Source: a virus
Length of the DNA: 24,835 nt
Direction: 5' to 3' (one strand)
IMG/VR virus record: IMGVR_UViG_3300029787_000308
Coordinates: 1 to 24,835 of that record
How positions within the stretch are numbered: position 1 is the first letter of the stretch; each line of letters begins with the position of its first letter. Under the pieces are notes generated by a model. The model did no database searches and was not told where the DNA came from. It worked only from the letters and a program-made list of their open reading frames with translations. Made by a program: the position numbers and the translations under genes. This document shows positions 16,117 to 22,952 of the stretch, one piece after another.

Positions 16117-16146
16117 TATGTTTTGTTATGTTCTGTTATGTTCTGT
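16117..16146. repeat. Three tandem 10-bp repeats upstream of terS
   Basis: TATGTTTTGT (16117-16126), TATGTTCTGT (16127-16136) and TATGTTCTGT (16137-16146) lie head to tail without gaps; only one base differs in the first unit. The 10-bp period places each unit on the same face of the DNA helix, as expected for a cooperatively bound protein. Location between terS and a ParB-like gene suggests a packaging (pac/cosB-like) or operator/centromere-like site. Confidence 0.8.
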
Positions 16147-16158
16147 ACCATATTTTCT

Positions 16159-16202
16159 CATGAGTTAAACATGAGACCATCATGAGCTACTCCTGAGTAG
16201 TT
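16159..16202. repeat. Four iterons with 11-bp spacing next to the terS repeats
   Basis: CATGAG occurs at 16159, 16170 and 16181, and CCTGAG at 16192, at an exact 11-bp interval. The five-base spacers differ in sequence, so the hexamer is the conserved part. The first copy sits in the palindrome CTCATGAG. The last overlaps the 3' end of the ParB-like gene and a small inverted repeat CTACTC/GAGTAG (16187-16200). This array lies 12 bases from the 10-bp repeats and probably forms part of the same protein-binding site. Confidence 0.75.
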
Positions 16203-16702
16203 GGATACCATGCTTTGGAATACTTGTAGTCTTTTATATTCTTCATTTTGAACACGGACTCTTGATACAATAAATCAATCTCTTTGCTAGATGCACCTAG
16301 TTCTTTTGCAATGTCTTTGTTATGCCACTTATGTTTATCAATCAACTCTCGTATCATTTCAGACATCCTAAGTGCTACATGACTTCCCTTTGCTCTGTTC
16401 ATGCGTACTGTAAGTATCATTGCTTTATCTCTTGGTATATCAAACACAACACAAGGTACTAAGCCACCATAGATTTCTTTTAGTTTCTTAGATTGTTTAC
16501 TTAACATTGTTCTATGAAATCCATCGATGATAATGTTTTCTGTAGATACAATAACTGGTTGTACCCATCCTACTGTTAAGATATTAAGTTCTAATGCTCT
16601 TAGTTCGGCATTCATTACAACGTTAGGATTGTAGTCGTTAGCTACAAGAACGTTTGCATCAATCCATTTTATTTGTTCTATCGGCTCTTTTTTCATAAAC
16701 AT
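16187..16702 (-). CDS. IbrB-like ParB/sulfiredoxin-fold protein (DGFHR type)
   Basis: I chose the ATG at 16702 (171 residues). A GTG at 16741 would add 13 residues; neither has a clear Shine-Dalgarno sequence. The fold signature is a ParB-N/Srx domain: YNPN near the start, then GWVQPVIV, and IIDGFHRTMLS, where DGFHR replaces the GGHRR of true ParB. It then has MNRAKGSHVALRMSEMI and an HTH-like KDIAKELGASSKEIDLL. This matches IbrB, the partner of IbrA, and its DGFHR recalls the DGQHR of DndB. The gene overlaps the 3' end of the PAPS-reductase-like gene by 44 bases, supporting a functional pair. Whether it binds DNA, nucleotides or acts catalytically is unknown. Confidence 0.8.
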   Translation of the reverse strand: MFMKKEPIEQIKWIDANVLVANDYNPNVVMNAELRALELNILTVGWVQPVIVSTENIIIDGFHRTMLSKQSKKLKEIYGGLVPCVVFDIPRDKAMILTVRMNRAKGSHVALRMSEMIRELIDKHKWHNKDIAKELGASSKEIDLLYQESVFKMKNIKDYKYSKAWYPTTQE

Positions 16703-17741
16703 ATTTGTTGATTGGGTATATTTTTCTTTTGTACTCACCACTCATAAAAAATGTAAGTAGATGATAAATCGGATATGCATCAGGACTTTTCCTGTGTGCA
16801 ACAACTGCTTGTTTAAATCTTTCGTATGCTAAATTCTTTTGTCTCGGCTCAGTAATGTAATCTTTTATGTAATCTAAAATTGTTTGTAAGTCTTGACCGT
16901 ACTTTTCTTTTATTATTTCTTGGTTGTACTCTGCATAGTATTTGTCTTGTATAATCATTTCAGGAAACAAGTCTACTACTTGCTGATAAAGTAGAGGGTC
17001 TCTTGTCTTCAGTTTGAAAAATCTTTTAGATGCTTCGTGGTGGACTGGTGTATCTACTCTAAGGTTTTCTTGATTCCACATCTGTCTATCATATATCGAA
17101 CAATAGTTGATGTCGTTATCGTAAAAGTATTTGAATACATCATCTTCTTGCCAGTCGAATATTGGTTTGCATAGTTTTACTCTGTCTGTACCTTTAGTTG
17201 CATTGATATAGTTCTCATTTAACTTTTCCATACACGAGCCATATCTTCTCAATGATTCACTTGCTCTTATGCCGTTTACGAATGCTAATTTACCTTTGTA
17301 AAAAGATGCAGTAAAAGCATCCATAGTAGTTCTGTCGAATACATGTTTATCAGTTATTGCATGTGTTGGCATCGGTCTCATGTGTTCTCTGTCAGCATCC
17401 CATTGTATATAGCTTTGCGTTTGACCTAAGACATATTTTGTTGCGTAAGTTTGTACGCAGAAATACTTCATATCAACCCAATCTAACTCACGATACTTGT
17501 TAAGAAAGTCTACGACTACATTTGGTATTAGTTCTTGGTCTCTAAATACTACGTTTACTTTTTTATGTCCTCTAGCTTCTGCAACTTCTTTGCAAAGATG
17601 CAATGTGGCTAAACTGTCTTTACCACCACTAAACATAACTACTACAGTATCAAATACATCATAGATATGATTAATTCTTTTTATTGCTTCATCATAAACA
17701 TTAGTATCTATGAATTTTCTAATCTTCTTCTTTAGTGCCAT
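16659..17741 (-). CDS. IbrA-like PAPS-reductase-family ATP pyrophosphatase
   Basis: This 360-residue protein contains the PP-loop SGGKDS (38-43), GIRASESLRRYGS (157-169) and KPIFDWQEDDVFKYF (192-206), the core motifs of PAPS reductase-family proteins. Its length and the C-terminal extension after residue 250 fit the IbrA (DUF3440) group rather than true sulfate-assimilation enzymes, and the C-terminal catalytic Cys motif of those enzymes is absent. Family members adenylate a substrate to activate it, often for sulfur transfer as in DndC. It is flanked and overlapped by a ParB-like gene on each side. In E. coli IbrA/IbrB raise expression of immunoglobulin-binding Eib proteins; the phage role is unknown. 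Confidence 0.88.
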   Translation of the reverse strand: MALKKKIRKFIDTNVYDEAIKRINHIYDVFDTVVVMFSGGKDSLATLHLCKEVAEARGHKKVNVVFRDQELIPNVVVDFLNKYRELDWVDMKYFCVQTYATKYVLGQTQSYIQWDADREHMRPMPTHAITDKHVFDRTTMDAFTASFYKGKLAFVNGIRASESLRRYGSCMEKLNENYINATKGTDRVKLCKPIFDWQEDDVFKYFYDNDINYCSIYDRQMWNQENLRVDTPVHHEASKRFFKLKTRDPLLYQQVVDLFPEMIIQDKYYAEYNQEIIKEKYGQDLQTILDYIKDYITEPRQKNLAYERFKQAVVAHRKSPDAYPIYHLLTFFMSGEYKRKIYPINKYVYEKRADRTNKMD

Positions 17742-18327
17742 TGTCTCTTAGATACTTATCTATTCTGCTTGAATGTGTATCAAGTTCAGGAAACTTTTTC
17801 TTCAAATCTTTTAGAAATGTATACCAAAGTTTTTGTTGTGCATCGCTATCGAATACTAGGTTGTATGCAATTGTTGGGATTTTGAATTCTTCATCACCTT
17901 TGTAGTTGTCATCAGATAAGTCAAACTCTCTAAGGTCAACACCTAAATCTAGTGCAGTAAAACCCATGTCTTGGAGTTCAGGTAATTCAAATCTGTTTCC
18001 TAAGATATCGAAGTCGAATTCACCTGCTATGTTTTTATTCAACCTAATATTAAGTTCATCGAATTCTTCTTCTGAAAGTTTTCTATTAGGATAATAAGTC
18101 TGTACTTCTTGTATGCCTAATTTCTTTAATGCTTTTCTTCTACCGTGTCCACCGATGATAGTAAAGTCTGTGTTTACAACTATCGGCTCTGCTAGTCCAA
18201 ATCTTCTTATTGATTCTTCTAGATGTTTAAGTTTGTCAGGTGTGATTTTTCTAGGATTATTTTCATATTCCTTTAGATGTTCTACCTCACAAATCTGAAT
18301 GCTCCACTCTAGTTTGCTCATGCTCAT
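17719..18327 (-). CDS. ParB-N domain protein (GGHGRRKA type)
   Basis: In this 202-residue protein the N-terminal 100 residues form a standard ParB nuclease-like domain: LKEYENNPRKITPDKLKHLEESIRRFG, then EPIVVN, then IIGGHGRRKALKKLG (57-71), and ELNIRLNKN. The C-terminal half (FDILGNRFELPELQDMGF and the acidic DLSDDNYKGDEEF) resembles the region that links ParB-N domains to DNA methyltransferases in phage fusions, but no methyltransferase follows. It overlaps the PAPS-reductase-like gene by 23 bases. Partitioning is not expected, since no ParA is present. A CTP/ATP-dependent clamp or specificity subunit is possible. Confidence 0.85.
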   Translation of the reverse strand: MSMSKLEWSIQICEVEHLKEYENNPRKITPDKLKHLEESIRRFGLAEPIVVNTDFTIIGGHGRRKALKKLGIQEVQTYYPNRKLSEEEFDELNIRLNKNIAGEFDFDILGNRFELPELQDMGFTALDLGVDLREFDLSDDNYKGDEEFKIPTIAYNLVFDSDAQQKLWYTFLKDLKKKFPELDTHSSRIDKYLRDNGTKEED

Positions 18328-18336
18328 TACTATAAC

Positions 18337-19182
18337 CTATATCCAATCATCATAACACTTTGTTTTGTTATTCCACTTAACAGTAAAACTTCCAATCTGT
18401 CCTTGCACGTCAATCTCTCTTACTTTTGCAATCCTTATGTTAGTTGTTTCAGATTGATAATCTCTAGTTACGATAACAATCAAATCACTTTTATTAGCCC
18501 AATGTGAACTACCACTAATATCATATGCAGACTTAACTTCATAAGTACCATCAGCACCTCTTATCTGCTTGGTAGGATGTGCAACCATGAATGTAACTGT
18601 ATCGGTTTCTCTGTTAAATCTTTTTATCTTAGAGATGAGTAAAGATATGTGTTCGTCCTCACGCAGATTTGCTCTCGCAGGATTGATTTCATTATAAGGG
18701 TCTAGCAACATACCATCAATGTTATAAACTTTATGTACTTGTCTAGCTCGGTCTAATATCCAATCTATGTTAGGACTTTCCTCTTTCATGTCTACAAAGT
18801 AAAAATGTTCATGGATGAATTCAATAGCATCTAACACTTCTTTTTCATTTGCTCTGTTGGTAAAGATATGGTCGAAAGGTTTATGACAAAACTTTTCTAC
18901 AAGTCTTTTTAAATTTACTGCATTAGAATGTTCAGGTGAGAATATCATGTAAGACATTCCGTATTGTCTTGCAGTTCTCATGAGAACATCATAAGTAAAT
19001 GATGATTTACCACAATTAGGTATACCAGTCATACAGATGAATGACGGTTTGATTATTTTAAATAAATCTTTACCACTCGTAAAACCTATATCATATCTCT
19101 TTTGTGATTTACCCTCATACAATTCCCATATACTTTCGGTTAAATCTTTTGCACGGAATACACCGTCAATCTTCTTGCTCAT
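18337..19182 (-). CDS. DnaB/Twinkle-like replicative helicase (helicase domain only)
   Basis: This 281-residue RecA-fold ATPase has a Walker A GIPNCGKSS (53-61), Walker B MLLDPYNE (158-165), a sensor-like VAHPTK (200-205), SGSSHWANKSDLIV (223-236) and the terminal VREIDVQGQIGSFTVKWN (254-271). These match the C-terminal helicase domain of DnaB, Twinkle and T7 gp4. No N-terminal primase or DnaB-type collar is present, and no primase gene is visible in the window. It probably unwinds phage DNA during replication. AGAGG precedes the ATG. It lies between the HTH protein and the ParB trio. Confidence 0.87.
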   Translation of the reverse strand: MSKKIDGVFRAKDLTESIWELYEGKSQKRYDIGFTSGKDLFKIIKPSFICMTGIPNCGKSSFTYDVLMRTARQYGMSYMIFSPEHSNAVNLKRLVEKFCHKPFDHIFTNRANEKEVLDAIEFIHEHFYFVDMKEESPNIDWILDRARQVHKVYNIDGMLLDPYNEINPARANLREDEHISLLISKIKRFNRETDTVTFMVAHPTKQIRGADGTYEVKSAYDISGSSHWANKSDLIVIVTRDYQSETTNIRIAKVREIDVQGQIGSFTVKWNNKTKCYDDWI

Positions 19183-19191
19183 TTTCTACCT

Positions 19192-19560
19192 CTACATTGC
19201 TAAAAAGTTTTTATTTCTACCTTTCTTTTTAAATATTTCTTTAGGTTTACGTTGTGCAATATTTTCACTTGAATATATATTAGTATTATGTGAAATATTT
19301 TCACATCGTAGAATGTACCTATTTAGTTTTTTCATTCCATCTTTAGTACGAATCACAGTTATAAACCCTAGTTTTTCTAGTTGTTTTATGTGAGTGACAA
19401 TGCTACGTCTAGAGCAATGCGAGATTTTTGCTATGTGTTCCTGTGATGGATAACAACTGTTCTCGCTATCAGCATAATTTGCTAAAACCAATAACACTAA
19501 TTTACTTGTGGTGTTAGGTGTCTGCTGACGTATTGCCCATGACATTGCTTGGAAACTCAT
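19192..19560 (-). CDS. Winged-HTH replication initiator-like protein
   Basis: In this 122-residue protein residues 1-85 form a winged helix typical of HTH_36/replication protein N-termini: MSWAIRQQTPNTTSKLVLLVLANYAD, CYPSQEHIAKISHCSRRSIVTHIKQLEKLGFI. A basic tail follows (RKPKEIFKKKGRNKN). Such proteins often act like lambda O at the origin, or load a helicase; this one is directly upstream of the helicase gene. It overlaps the repressor stop as ATGA. Confidence 0.75.
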   Translation of the reverse strand: MSFQAMSWAIRQQTPNTTSKLVLLVLANYADSENSCYPSQEHIAKISHCSRRSIVTHIKQLEKLGFITVIRTKDGMKKLNRYILRCENISHNTNIYSSENIAQRKPKEIFKKKGRNKNFLAM

Positions 19561-19745
19561 GTCGTAAAGAAATCATTAGCAGTCACTTTACCCTTAGTAA
19601 CATCGCTGATAATCGCCATATTCTCCCTGTTAGGGATTCTAATACCATATTTGTACTTGTTAAGAGTGTCCTGTTTAATCTTAGTCTCTCTAGCAAATGC
19701 TGACATGGTAAGAGAATTCTTGTCTAAATACTCTCTCAGTTTCAA
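19557..19745 (-). CDS. Cro/CI-type HTH repressor
   Basis: This 62-residue protein starts with TTG at 19745. The start is set by GGAGA six bases upstream and by an in-frame TAA just before it. The nearby ATG is out of frame and is closed by TGA after two codons. The sequence shows a Cro/CI or YdaS-like fold: LTMSAFARETKIKQDTLNKY, then GIRIPNRENMAIISDVTKG. It is the first gene of the leftward operon, divergent from the recombination operon, and lies next to an inverted-repeat operator. It probably controls one or both promoters. With no integrase visible, it need not mean lysogeny. Confidence 0.75.
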   Translation of the reverse strand: MKLREYLDKNSLTMSAFARETKIKQDTLNKYKYGIRIPNRENMAIISDVTKGKVTANDFFTT

Positions 19746-19770
19746 AACATTTCTCCGTTAGTTTCGTTGA

Positions 19771-19799
19771 ATAATAAGGGTTTTATGCCTTTCTGTCAA
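19771..19799 (-). promoter_or_regulatory. Leftward promoter of the repressor/replication operon
   Basis: Read leftward, TTGACA (19799-19794) and TATTAT (19776-19771) are separated by exactly 17 bases: a perfect -35 and a -10 with five of six consensus bases. The repressor start lies 26 bases beyond. This is the best sigma70-like promoter in the window. Confidence 0.75.
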
Positions 19800-19806
19800 C
19801 ATGACA
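19794..19806. promoter_or_regulatory. Inverted-repeat operator candidate overlapping the -35
   Basis: TGTCA-aca-TGACA is a perfect 5-bp inverted repeat with a three-base centre. It covers the -35 of the leftward promoter, so a bound repressor would block it. A further pair, TTGTCC (19809-19814) and GGACAA (19847-19852), flanks the likely rightward promoter. The shared TTG/CAA ends hint at two or three related sites. Confidence 0.5.
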
Positions 19807-19814
19807 TTTTGTCC

Positions 19815-19842
19815 TTGCATAGATGTATGTATGTGTTACTAT
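19815..19842 (+). promoter_or_regulatory. Candidate rightward early promoter
   Basis: TTGCAT (19815-19820) and TACTAT (19837-19842), 16 bases apart, lie 38 bases before the first gene of the rightward operon and between the TTGTCC/GGACAA pair. TTGACG at 19842 has no good -10 at standard spacing. A promoter is needed here; the exact elements are uncertain. Confidence 0.4.
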
Positions 19843-19879
19843 TGACGGACAATAATTGCGTACAATCGCAGGAGCAACA

Positions 19880-20062
19880 ATGAGATATATCATAATAAAA
19901 GAAACATCCTACGGCATTTATGTCGAGGGAAATGAAGCAATGGATAATGAGCGAGATGCAGACATGTTATGTGATGCACTCAACCAAACCTATCCAAACA
20001 AAAAAGCAAAGTTCAGAGTTATTTGTTTACCTGAAAAAGAAAACTTGGAGTTAGTGAAATGA
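19880..20062 (+). CDS. Small early protein, unknown
   Basis: This 60-residue protein starts at the ATG at 19880, because AGGAG lies five bases upstream; a TTG at 19856 would be too close to the promoter. The sequence (MRYIIIKETSYGIYVEGNEA) suggests a small beta-hairpin followed by a helix (ADMLCDALNQTYPN). It is the first gene of the rightward operon and overlaps the ERF start by four bases. No family is recognised. Confidence 0.6.
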   Translation: MRYIIIKETSYGIYVEGNEAMDNERDADMLCDALNQTYPNKKAKFRVICLPEKENLELVK

Positions 20063-20496
20063 ACAAACTTAAAGAAGCACTTAACAATTTTCAAAAAGCA
20101 AATCATAAAGCAAAAAAAGAGAACAAGGGTTTGTATGACCACATGTATGCAAACATTGATACCATCATTGAAGAATGTAATAAGGGTGCAGAGTTCGGTC
20201 TGTCCTTTACACAAACACTCGATTATGAAAATGTCATTGCAGGTGACAAGTTGCATACAATCACCTTTGTTCGCACAATGCTTATGCATACTGAATGCAA
20301 TAATATAATTGAAAGTAAAATACCACTTACAATTAAAAAAGAAAATGACAGTCATGCAGTTGGTAGTGCGATAACGTATGCTAAGAGATACAGTTTAGTA
20401 TCTTTGTACGGACTAGCACTTGATGACGATGGTAATGCAAACTCTGAATCAAAACCACAATATAAAAACACTAACCCTTTTGGAGGAAAAGTATAA
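20059..20496 (+). CDS. ERF-family single-strand annealing protein
   Basis: In this 145-residue protein the ERF core is clear: GLYDHMYANIDTIIEECNKGAEFGLSFTQT, LHTITFVRTMLMHTE, and SHAVGSAITYAKRYSLVSLYGLALDDDGNANSE, ending in the acidic stretch common to the family. ERF proteins coat and anneal single strands for phage recombination, usually with a 5'-3' exonuclease; the PD-(D/E)XK gene at 21445 fills that place. It is shorter than P22 Erf, lacking a long C-terminal domain. Confidence 0.9.
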   Translation: MNKLKEALNNFQKANHKAKKENKGLYDHMYANIDTIIEECNKGAEFGLSFTQTLDYENVIAGDKLHTITFVRTMLMHTECNNIIESKIPLTIKKENDSHAVGSAITYAKRYSLVSLYGLALDDDGNANSESKPQYKNTNPFGGKV

Positions 20497-20934
20497 ATGT
20501 TCAACAATAAACCTAAAACACAAAATGAAGCACAAGCAGAAGCAGATAAAATCGGTGAGTTCTTAAATGATATGGACAAACCAAAAGTTCAAGATAACGC
20601 AGATGTTATTTATGGAACTTTAAATGCTCCAAGACAAGACTCTAGTGGTAACAATATTGATAAGATTGTTCAAGACGGAAAAATAAAAGACGGCTCTGAA
20701 TATGGAATACATATCAAGTGTGTTGAATCAATGAGTCAAGCAGGTAATCAAGTATTCTATCTCTACCAAAAGATAGGTGCAATTTTTCCTGCTGATAAAG
20801 CAGATAAACCTGACCTAGTCTTACAAGGTGATGCAACAATCAATGGACAAGAAAAGTTCGTACAAGGTTACAATCAAAGTAAAGATGGAGACAATTGGGT
20901 CTCTCTCAGCATCTATCCAAAAAGAAATGACTAG
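20497..20934 (+). CDS. Hypothetical protein, possible ssDNA-binding accessory
   Basis: This 145-residue protein (MFNNKPKTQNEAQAEADKIG) has an acidic N-terminal helix and a beta-rich remainder (EYGIHIKCVESMSQ, QVFYLYQKIGAIFP, NWVSLSIYPKRND). GGAGG precedes the ATG. In recombination operons an OB-fold ssDNA-binding protein often follows the annealase, and the strand-rich pattern fits. No clear SSB motif or acidic tip is seen, so this is context-based. Confidence 0.5.
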   Translation: MFNNKPKTQNEAQAEADKIGEFLNDMDKPKVQDNADVIYGTLNAPRQDSSGNNIDKIVQDGKIKDGSEYGIHIKCVESMSQAGNQVFYLYQKIGAIFPADKADKPDLVLQGDATINGQEKFVQGYNQSKDGDNWVSLSIYPKRND

Positions 20935-21454
20935 ACACTACGGTATGACTTTGATACCTGTATCTAAAAAAGATAGGATGTTAGCACTAACAGAAATCGA
21001 AACAGGTATAGGTATCAAGACAGAAGCAAAGACACTTAACACTTTTGATAAGACAATTAGGAAAGTTGACATGTGGAGAATACCTAAACCATCTAAGATA
21101 TATGACATCTTTGAAAAAACAGGTAAAGAAGCAAACAAACTTTTCAATTACGACATATCAGAAATTGGAGATATACAATATCTAGAGTATAAAGTTGGTG
21201 ATTATTACAATATACATTCTGATGTGGACAACGGAACTGCATCTAAAAGGAAGATAAGTATGTCATGGGTATTGGACTCAGAATATGACGGTGGTGATTT
21301 TAAAATCTATGCTCATGGTGAGGGAATGACGGTCAACATAACACCAAGCAACATATTAGCTTTCACAAGTTGGCATGAACATTCTGTAAGTATCGTCACA
21401 GAAGGTGTCAGACGTTGCTTGGTGTGTTGGTATATTGGAGAACAATGGCGATGA
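20927..21454 (+). CDS. 2OG-Fe(II) oxygenase, prolyl-4-hydroxylase/PiuC-like
   Basis: The likely start is the ATG at 20927 (175 residues), which overlaps the upstream stop; earlier starts would lie deep inside that gene. Iron ligands are visible as HSD (His97, Asp99 in YYNIHSDVDNG) and the distal His in WHEHSVSIV (His152), followed by the 2OG-binding Arg in TEGVRRCLVCW (162/163). The GGDFKIYAHGEG and PSNILAFTSW pieces complete the double-stranded beta-helix. Substrate is unknown: protein hydroxylation, or nucleic-acid repair as in AlkB. It sits in the recombination operon between the SSB-like gene and the exonuclease. Confidence 0.82.
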   Translation: MTRHYGMTLIPVSKKDRMLALTEIETGIGIKTEAKTLNTFDKTIRKVDMWRIPKPSKIYDIFEKTGKEANKLFNYDISEIGDIQYLEYKVGDYYNIHSDVDNGTASKRKISMSWVLDSEYDGGDFKIYAHGEGMTVNITPSNILAFTSWHEHSVSIVTEGVRRCLVCWYIGEQWR

Positions 21455-22086
21455 AAAATATAGTACAAAAACAAACTGATAATGGTATGAGATATTACGA
21501 TGTCGAGGGTCAAGCATATGCATCAGTTACAACAGTATTGAACTGCAAACCTAACTACGGTCTACAGAAATGGAGAAAAGAACTAGGTGAAGATGTAGCT
21601 GACTTTGAAACAAAACGTTGTGCAAAACGTGGCTCAGAAACACACGAGTTAATTGAAGCATACCTAACGTCAAGTATACCTACCACAAACAATCTTTTAC
21701 CGATAGCATTGTTCAATATTATGAAACCATACATCGACATGGTTGGTGATGTAAAAATTATCGAGGGTAGAATGTATAGTGACAAATTAAGAATTGCAGG
21801 AACTACAGATTGTATTGGGTATTACAATGACATTTTATCTGTCATAGATTTTAAAACTTCTAACAAGCATAAAGAATATCCGAATGAAAAATACATGATG
21901 CAATGTACTGCGTATGCTTTGATGTATGAAGAAATGTATGGAGAAGAAATAAATCAATTAGTAATTATTAACGGCTCTGAAGATGGAGGTGTTATTTCTT
22001 TTGTAAGAAACAAAGAAAAATATATTCCTAAATTAAAAGAATACATAAACTTTTTTTATAACATGATGGAGAATAATAATGAGTAA
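21445..22086 (+). CDS. PD-(D/E)XK exonuclease (RecB/lambda-exo fold)
   Basis: This 213-residue protein starts at the ATG at 21445 with GGAGA upstream. Catalytic elements occur in order: RGSETHELIE (His67), Glu107, AGTTDCIGYY (Asp122), SVIDFKTSNK (Asp135, Lys137) and a motif MQCTAYALM. These fit phage exonucleases that resect 5' ends for the ERF annealase, though Cas4-like or RecB-like enzymes share the core. It overlaps the oxygenase gene by 10 bases. Confidence 0.85.
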   Translation: MAMKNIVQKQTDNGMRYYDVEGQAYASVTTVLNCKPNYGLQKWRKELGEDVADFETKRCAKRGSETHELIEAYLTSSIPTTNNLLPIALFNIMKPYIDMVGDVKIIEGRMYSDKLRIAGTTDCIGYYNDILSVIDFKTSNKHKEYPNEKYMMQCTAYALMYEEMYGEEINQLVIINGSEDGGVISFVRNKEKYIPKLKEYINFFYNMMENNNE

Positions 22087-22342
22087 ACTTATGAATGATG
22101 AAATAAAAAAATGGTCTGCTACTACAGATGATGTCATTGCTAGACTACAAAAAACTTTAGAACATGCGAAAGAACAGTTAGCAAAAAATCAAACTTTGTT
22201 CAATGATTCTATACACCAAGAAAAATTTAATGACGAAGTTGCCTTGATGTATATACAAGCGATGAACAGTCTAATTGAATCAATTAAATCTCTAGAGACC
22301 TTGATTCATGCTACAAAACTAGGTATGAGAAAAGAGGGTTGA
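22079..22342 (+). CDS. Small coiled-coil hypothetical protein
   Basis: This 87-residue protein is almost wholly helical with heptad-like spacing (LQKTLEHAKEQLAKNQTLF, MNSLIESIKSLETLIHATKL), so probably a coiled coil. It overlaps the exonuclease stop by 8 bases. No family is recognised. Its last codons overlap the -35 of the next promoter (22339). Confidence 0.6.
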   Translation: MSKLMNDEIKKWSATTDDVIARLQKTLEHAKEQLAKNQTLFNDSIHQEKFNDEVALMYIQAMNSLIESIKSLETLIHATKLGMRKEG

Positions 22343-22367
22343 CACAACGTCATATAACAATTAATAT
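22339..22367 (+). promoter_or_regulatory. Internal rightward promoter with shared 15-base motif
   Basis: TTGACA (22339-22344) and TAATAT (22362-22367) are 17 bases apart, a near-consensus promoter beginning at the end of the previous gene. The segment ACACAACGTCATATA (22342-22356) differs by one base from the segment at 8757-8771, in the same place relative to the -35. AGGAGA and an ATG follow at 22399. Confidence 0.65.
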
Positions 22368-22398
22368 ATCTTAACTAATAATTAACAGGAGAAAAATA

Positions 22399-22656
22399 AT
22401 GAGCTATAATCCTAAAACCGATTTCATCTGCGTTAGTAGACGAAGAAGTGGAGACGAAGCAATGCTTTGTTATAAAGATGAGTCTCACCCTACTCTAGGT
22501 CAACGTCCATGTTGCGAAGATTTAGAACTAACAGGAAAAACTTTTATGGGTACAGGTTGTATGCCTGACGATTCTATAATGACTGTTAGAGTTGAGTACA
22601 TCAGAGAAAACAAAGACTTGATAAACGATAACCAAAAAAAACTTAAAGGAGAATAA
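22399..22656 (+). CDS. Cysteine-containing hypothetical protein
   Basis: This 85-residue protein (MSYNPKTDFICVSRRRSGDE) has five Cys residues (FICVSR, MLCYKD, RPCCEDL, TGCMPDD), an unusually high number for this genome and suggestive of metal binding, though no standard finger spacing is seen. CAGGAGAAAAATA precedes the ATG. It is the first gene after the internal promoter. Confidence 0.6.
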   Translation: MSYNPKTDFICVSRRRSGDEAMLCYKDESHPTLGQRPCCEDLELTGKTFMGTGCMPDDSIMTVRVEYIRENKDLINDNQKKLKGE

Positions 22657-22657
22657 T

Positions 22658-22804
22658 ATGACAATCGACTATGTAAAAATAATTAATCACTTACTAGATG
22701 AGAATAAAAAACATGAAGCAGGTGATGCACGAATAACAAAACAAGAATACGAGATGAACAAAAAAACAATTGAGCATTTCAAAGTTAATCTTGGAAACAT
22801 GTAG
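22658..22804 (+). CDS. Small helical hypothetical protein (48 residues)
   Basis: The ATG at 22658 is preceded by AAAGGAGAATAAT, a strong ribosome-binding site, right after the upstream stop. The product (MTIDYVKIINHLLDENKKHE) is charged and helical, with a second part ITKQEYEMNKKTIEHFKVNL. It has even coding composition and tight packing with neighbours. Function unknown. Confidence 0.6.
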   Translation: MTIDYVKIINHLLDENKKHEAGDARITKQEYEMNKKTIEHFKVNLGNM

Positions 22805-22815
22805 AGGTAATGACA

Positions 22816-22950
22816 ATGAGAAGAAATTATCACAAGGTATCAAAGATATCCATAAAGAATAAACATAAATCATACGTTAGGAAATTTCGTAAAAGTCCTA
22901 TTCCTAAAAACAGAAGATTTATGACAACATCGAATACGGTAAAGGTGTGA
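22816..22950 (+). CDS. Very basic small protein (44 residues)
   Basis: AGAGG lies 8 bases before the ATG at 22816; another ATG six bases earlier is too close to it. The product (MRRNYHKVSKISIKNKHKS) contains some 16 Lys/Arg residues and few acidic ones, so it may bind nucleic acid. It lies between two other small genes with almost no gaps. Confidence 0.5.
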   Translation: MRRNYHKVSKISIKNKHKSYVRKFRKSPIPKNRRFMTTSNTVKV

Positions 22951-22952
22951 CT

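Noticed and set aside
16117-16202. CRISPR-like array
   Set aside because: The units are only 10-11 bp and tandem, without unique spacers of CRISPR length; they are phased protein-binding repeats instead.
19990-20355. Minus-strand frame of 121 codons resembling a membrane protein
   Set aside because: Antisense to the clear ERF gene; Phe-rich composition comes from reading Lys codons backwards.
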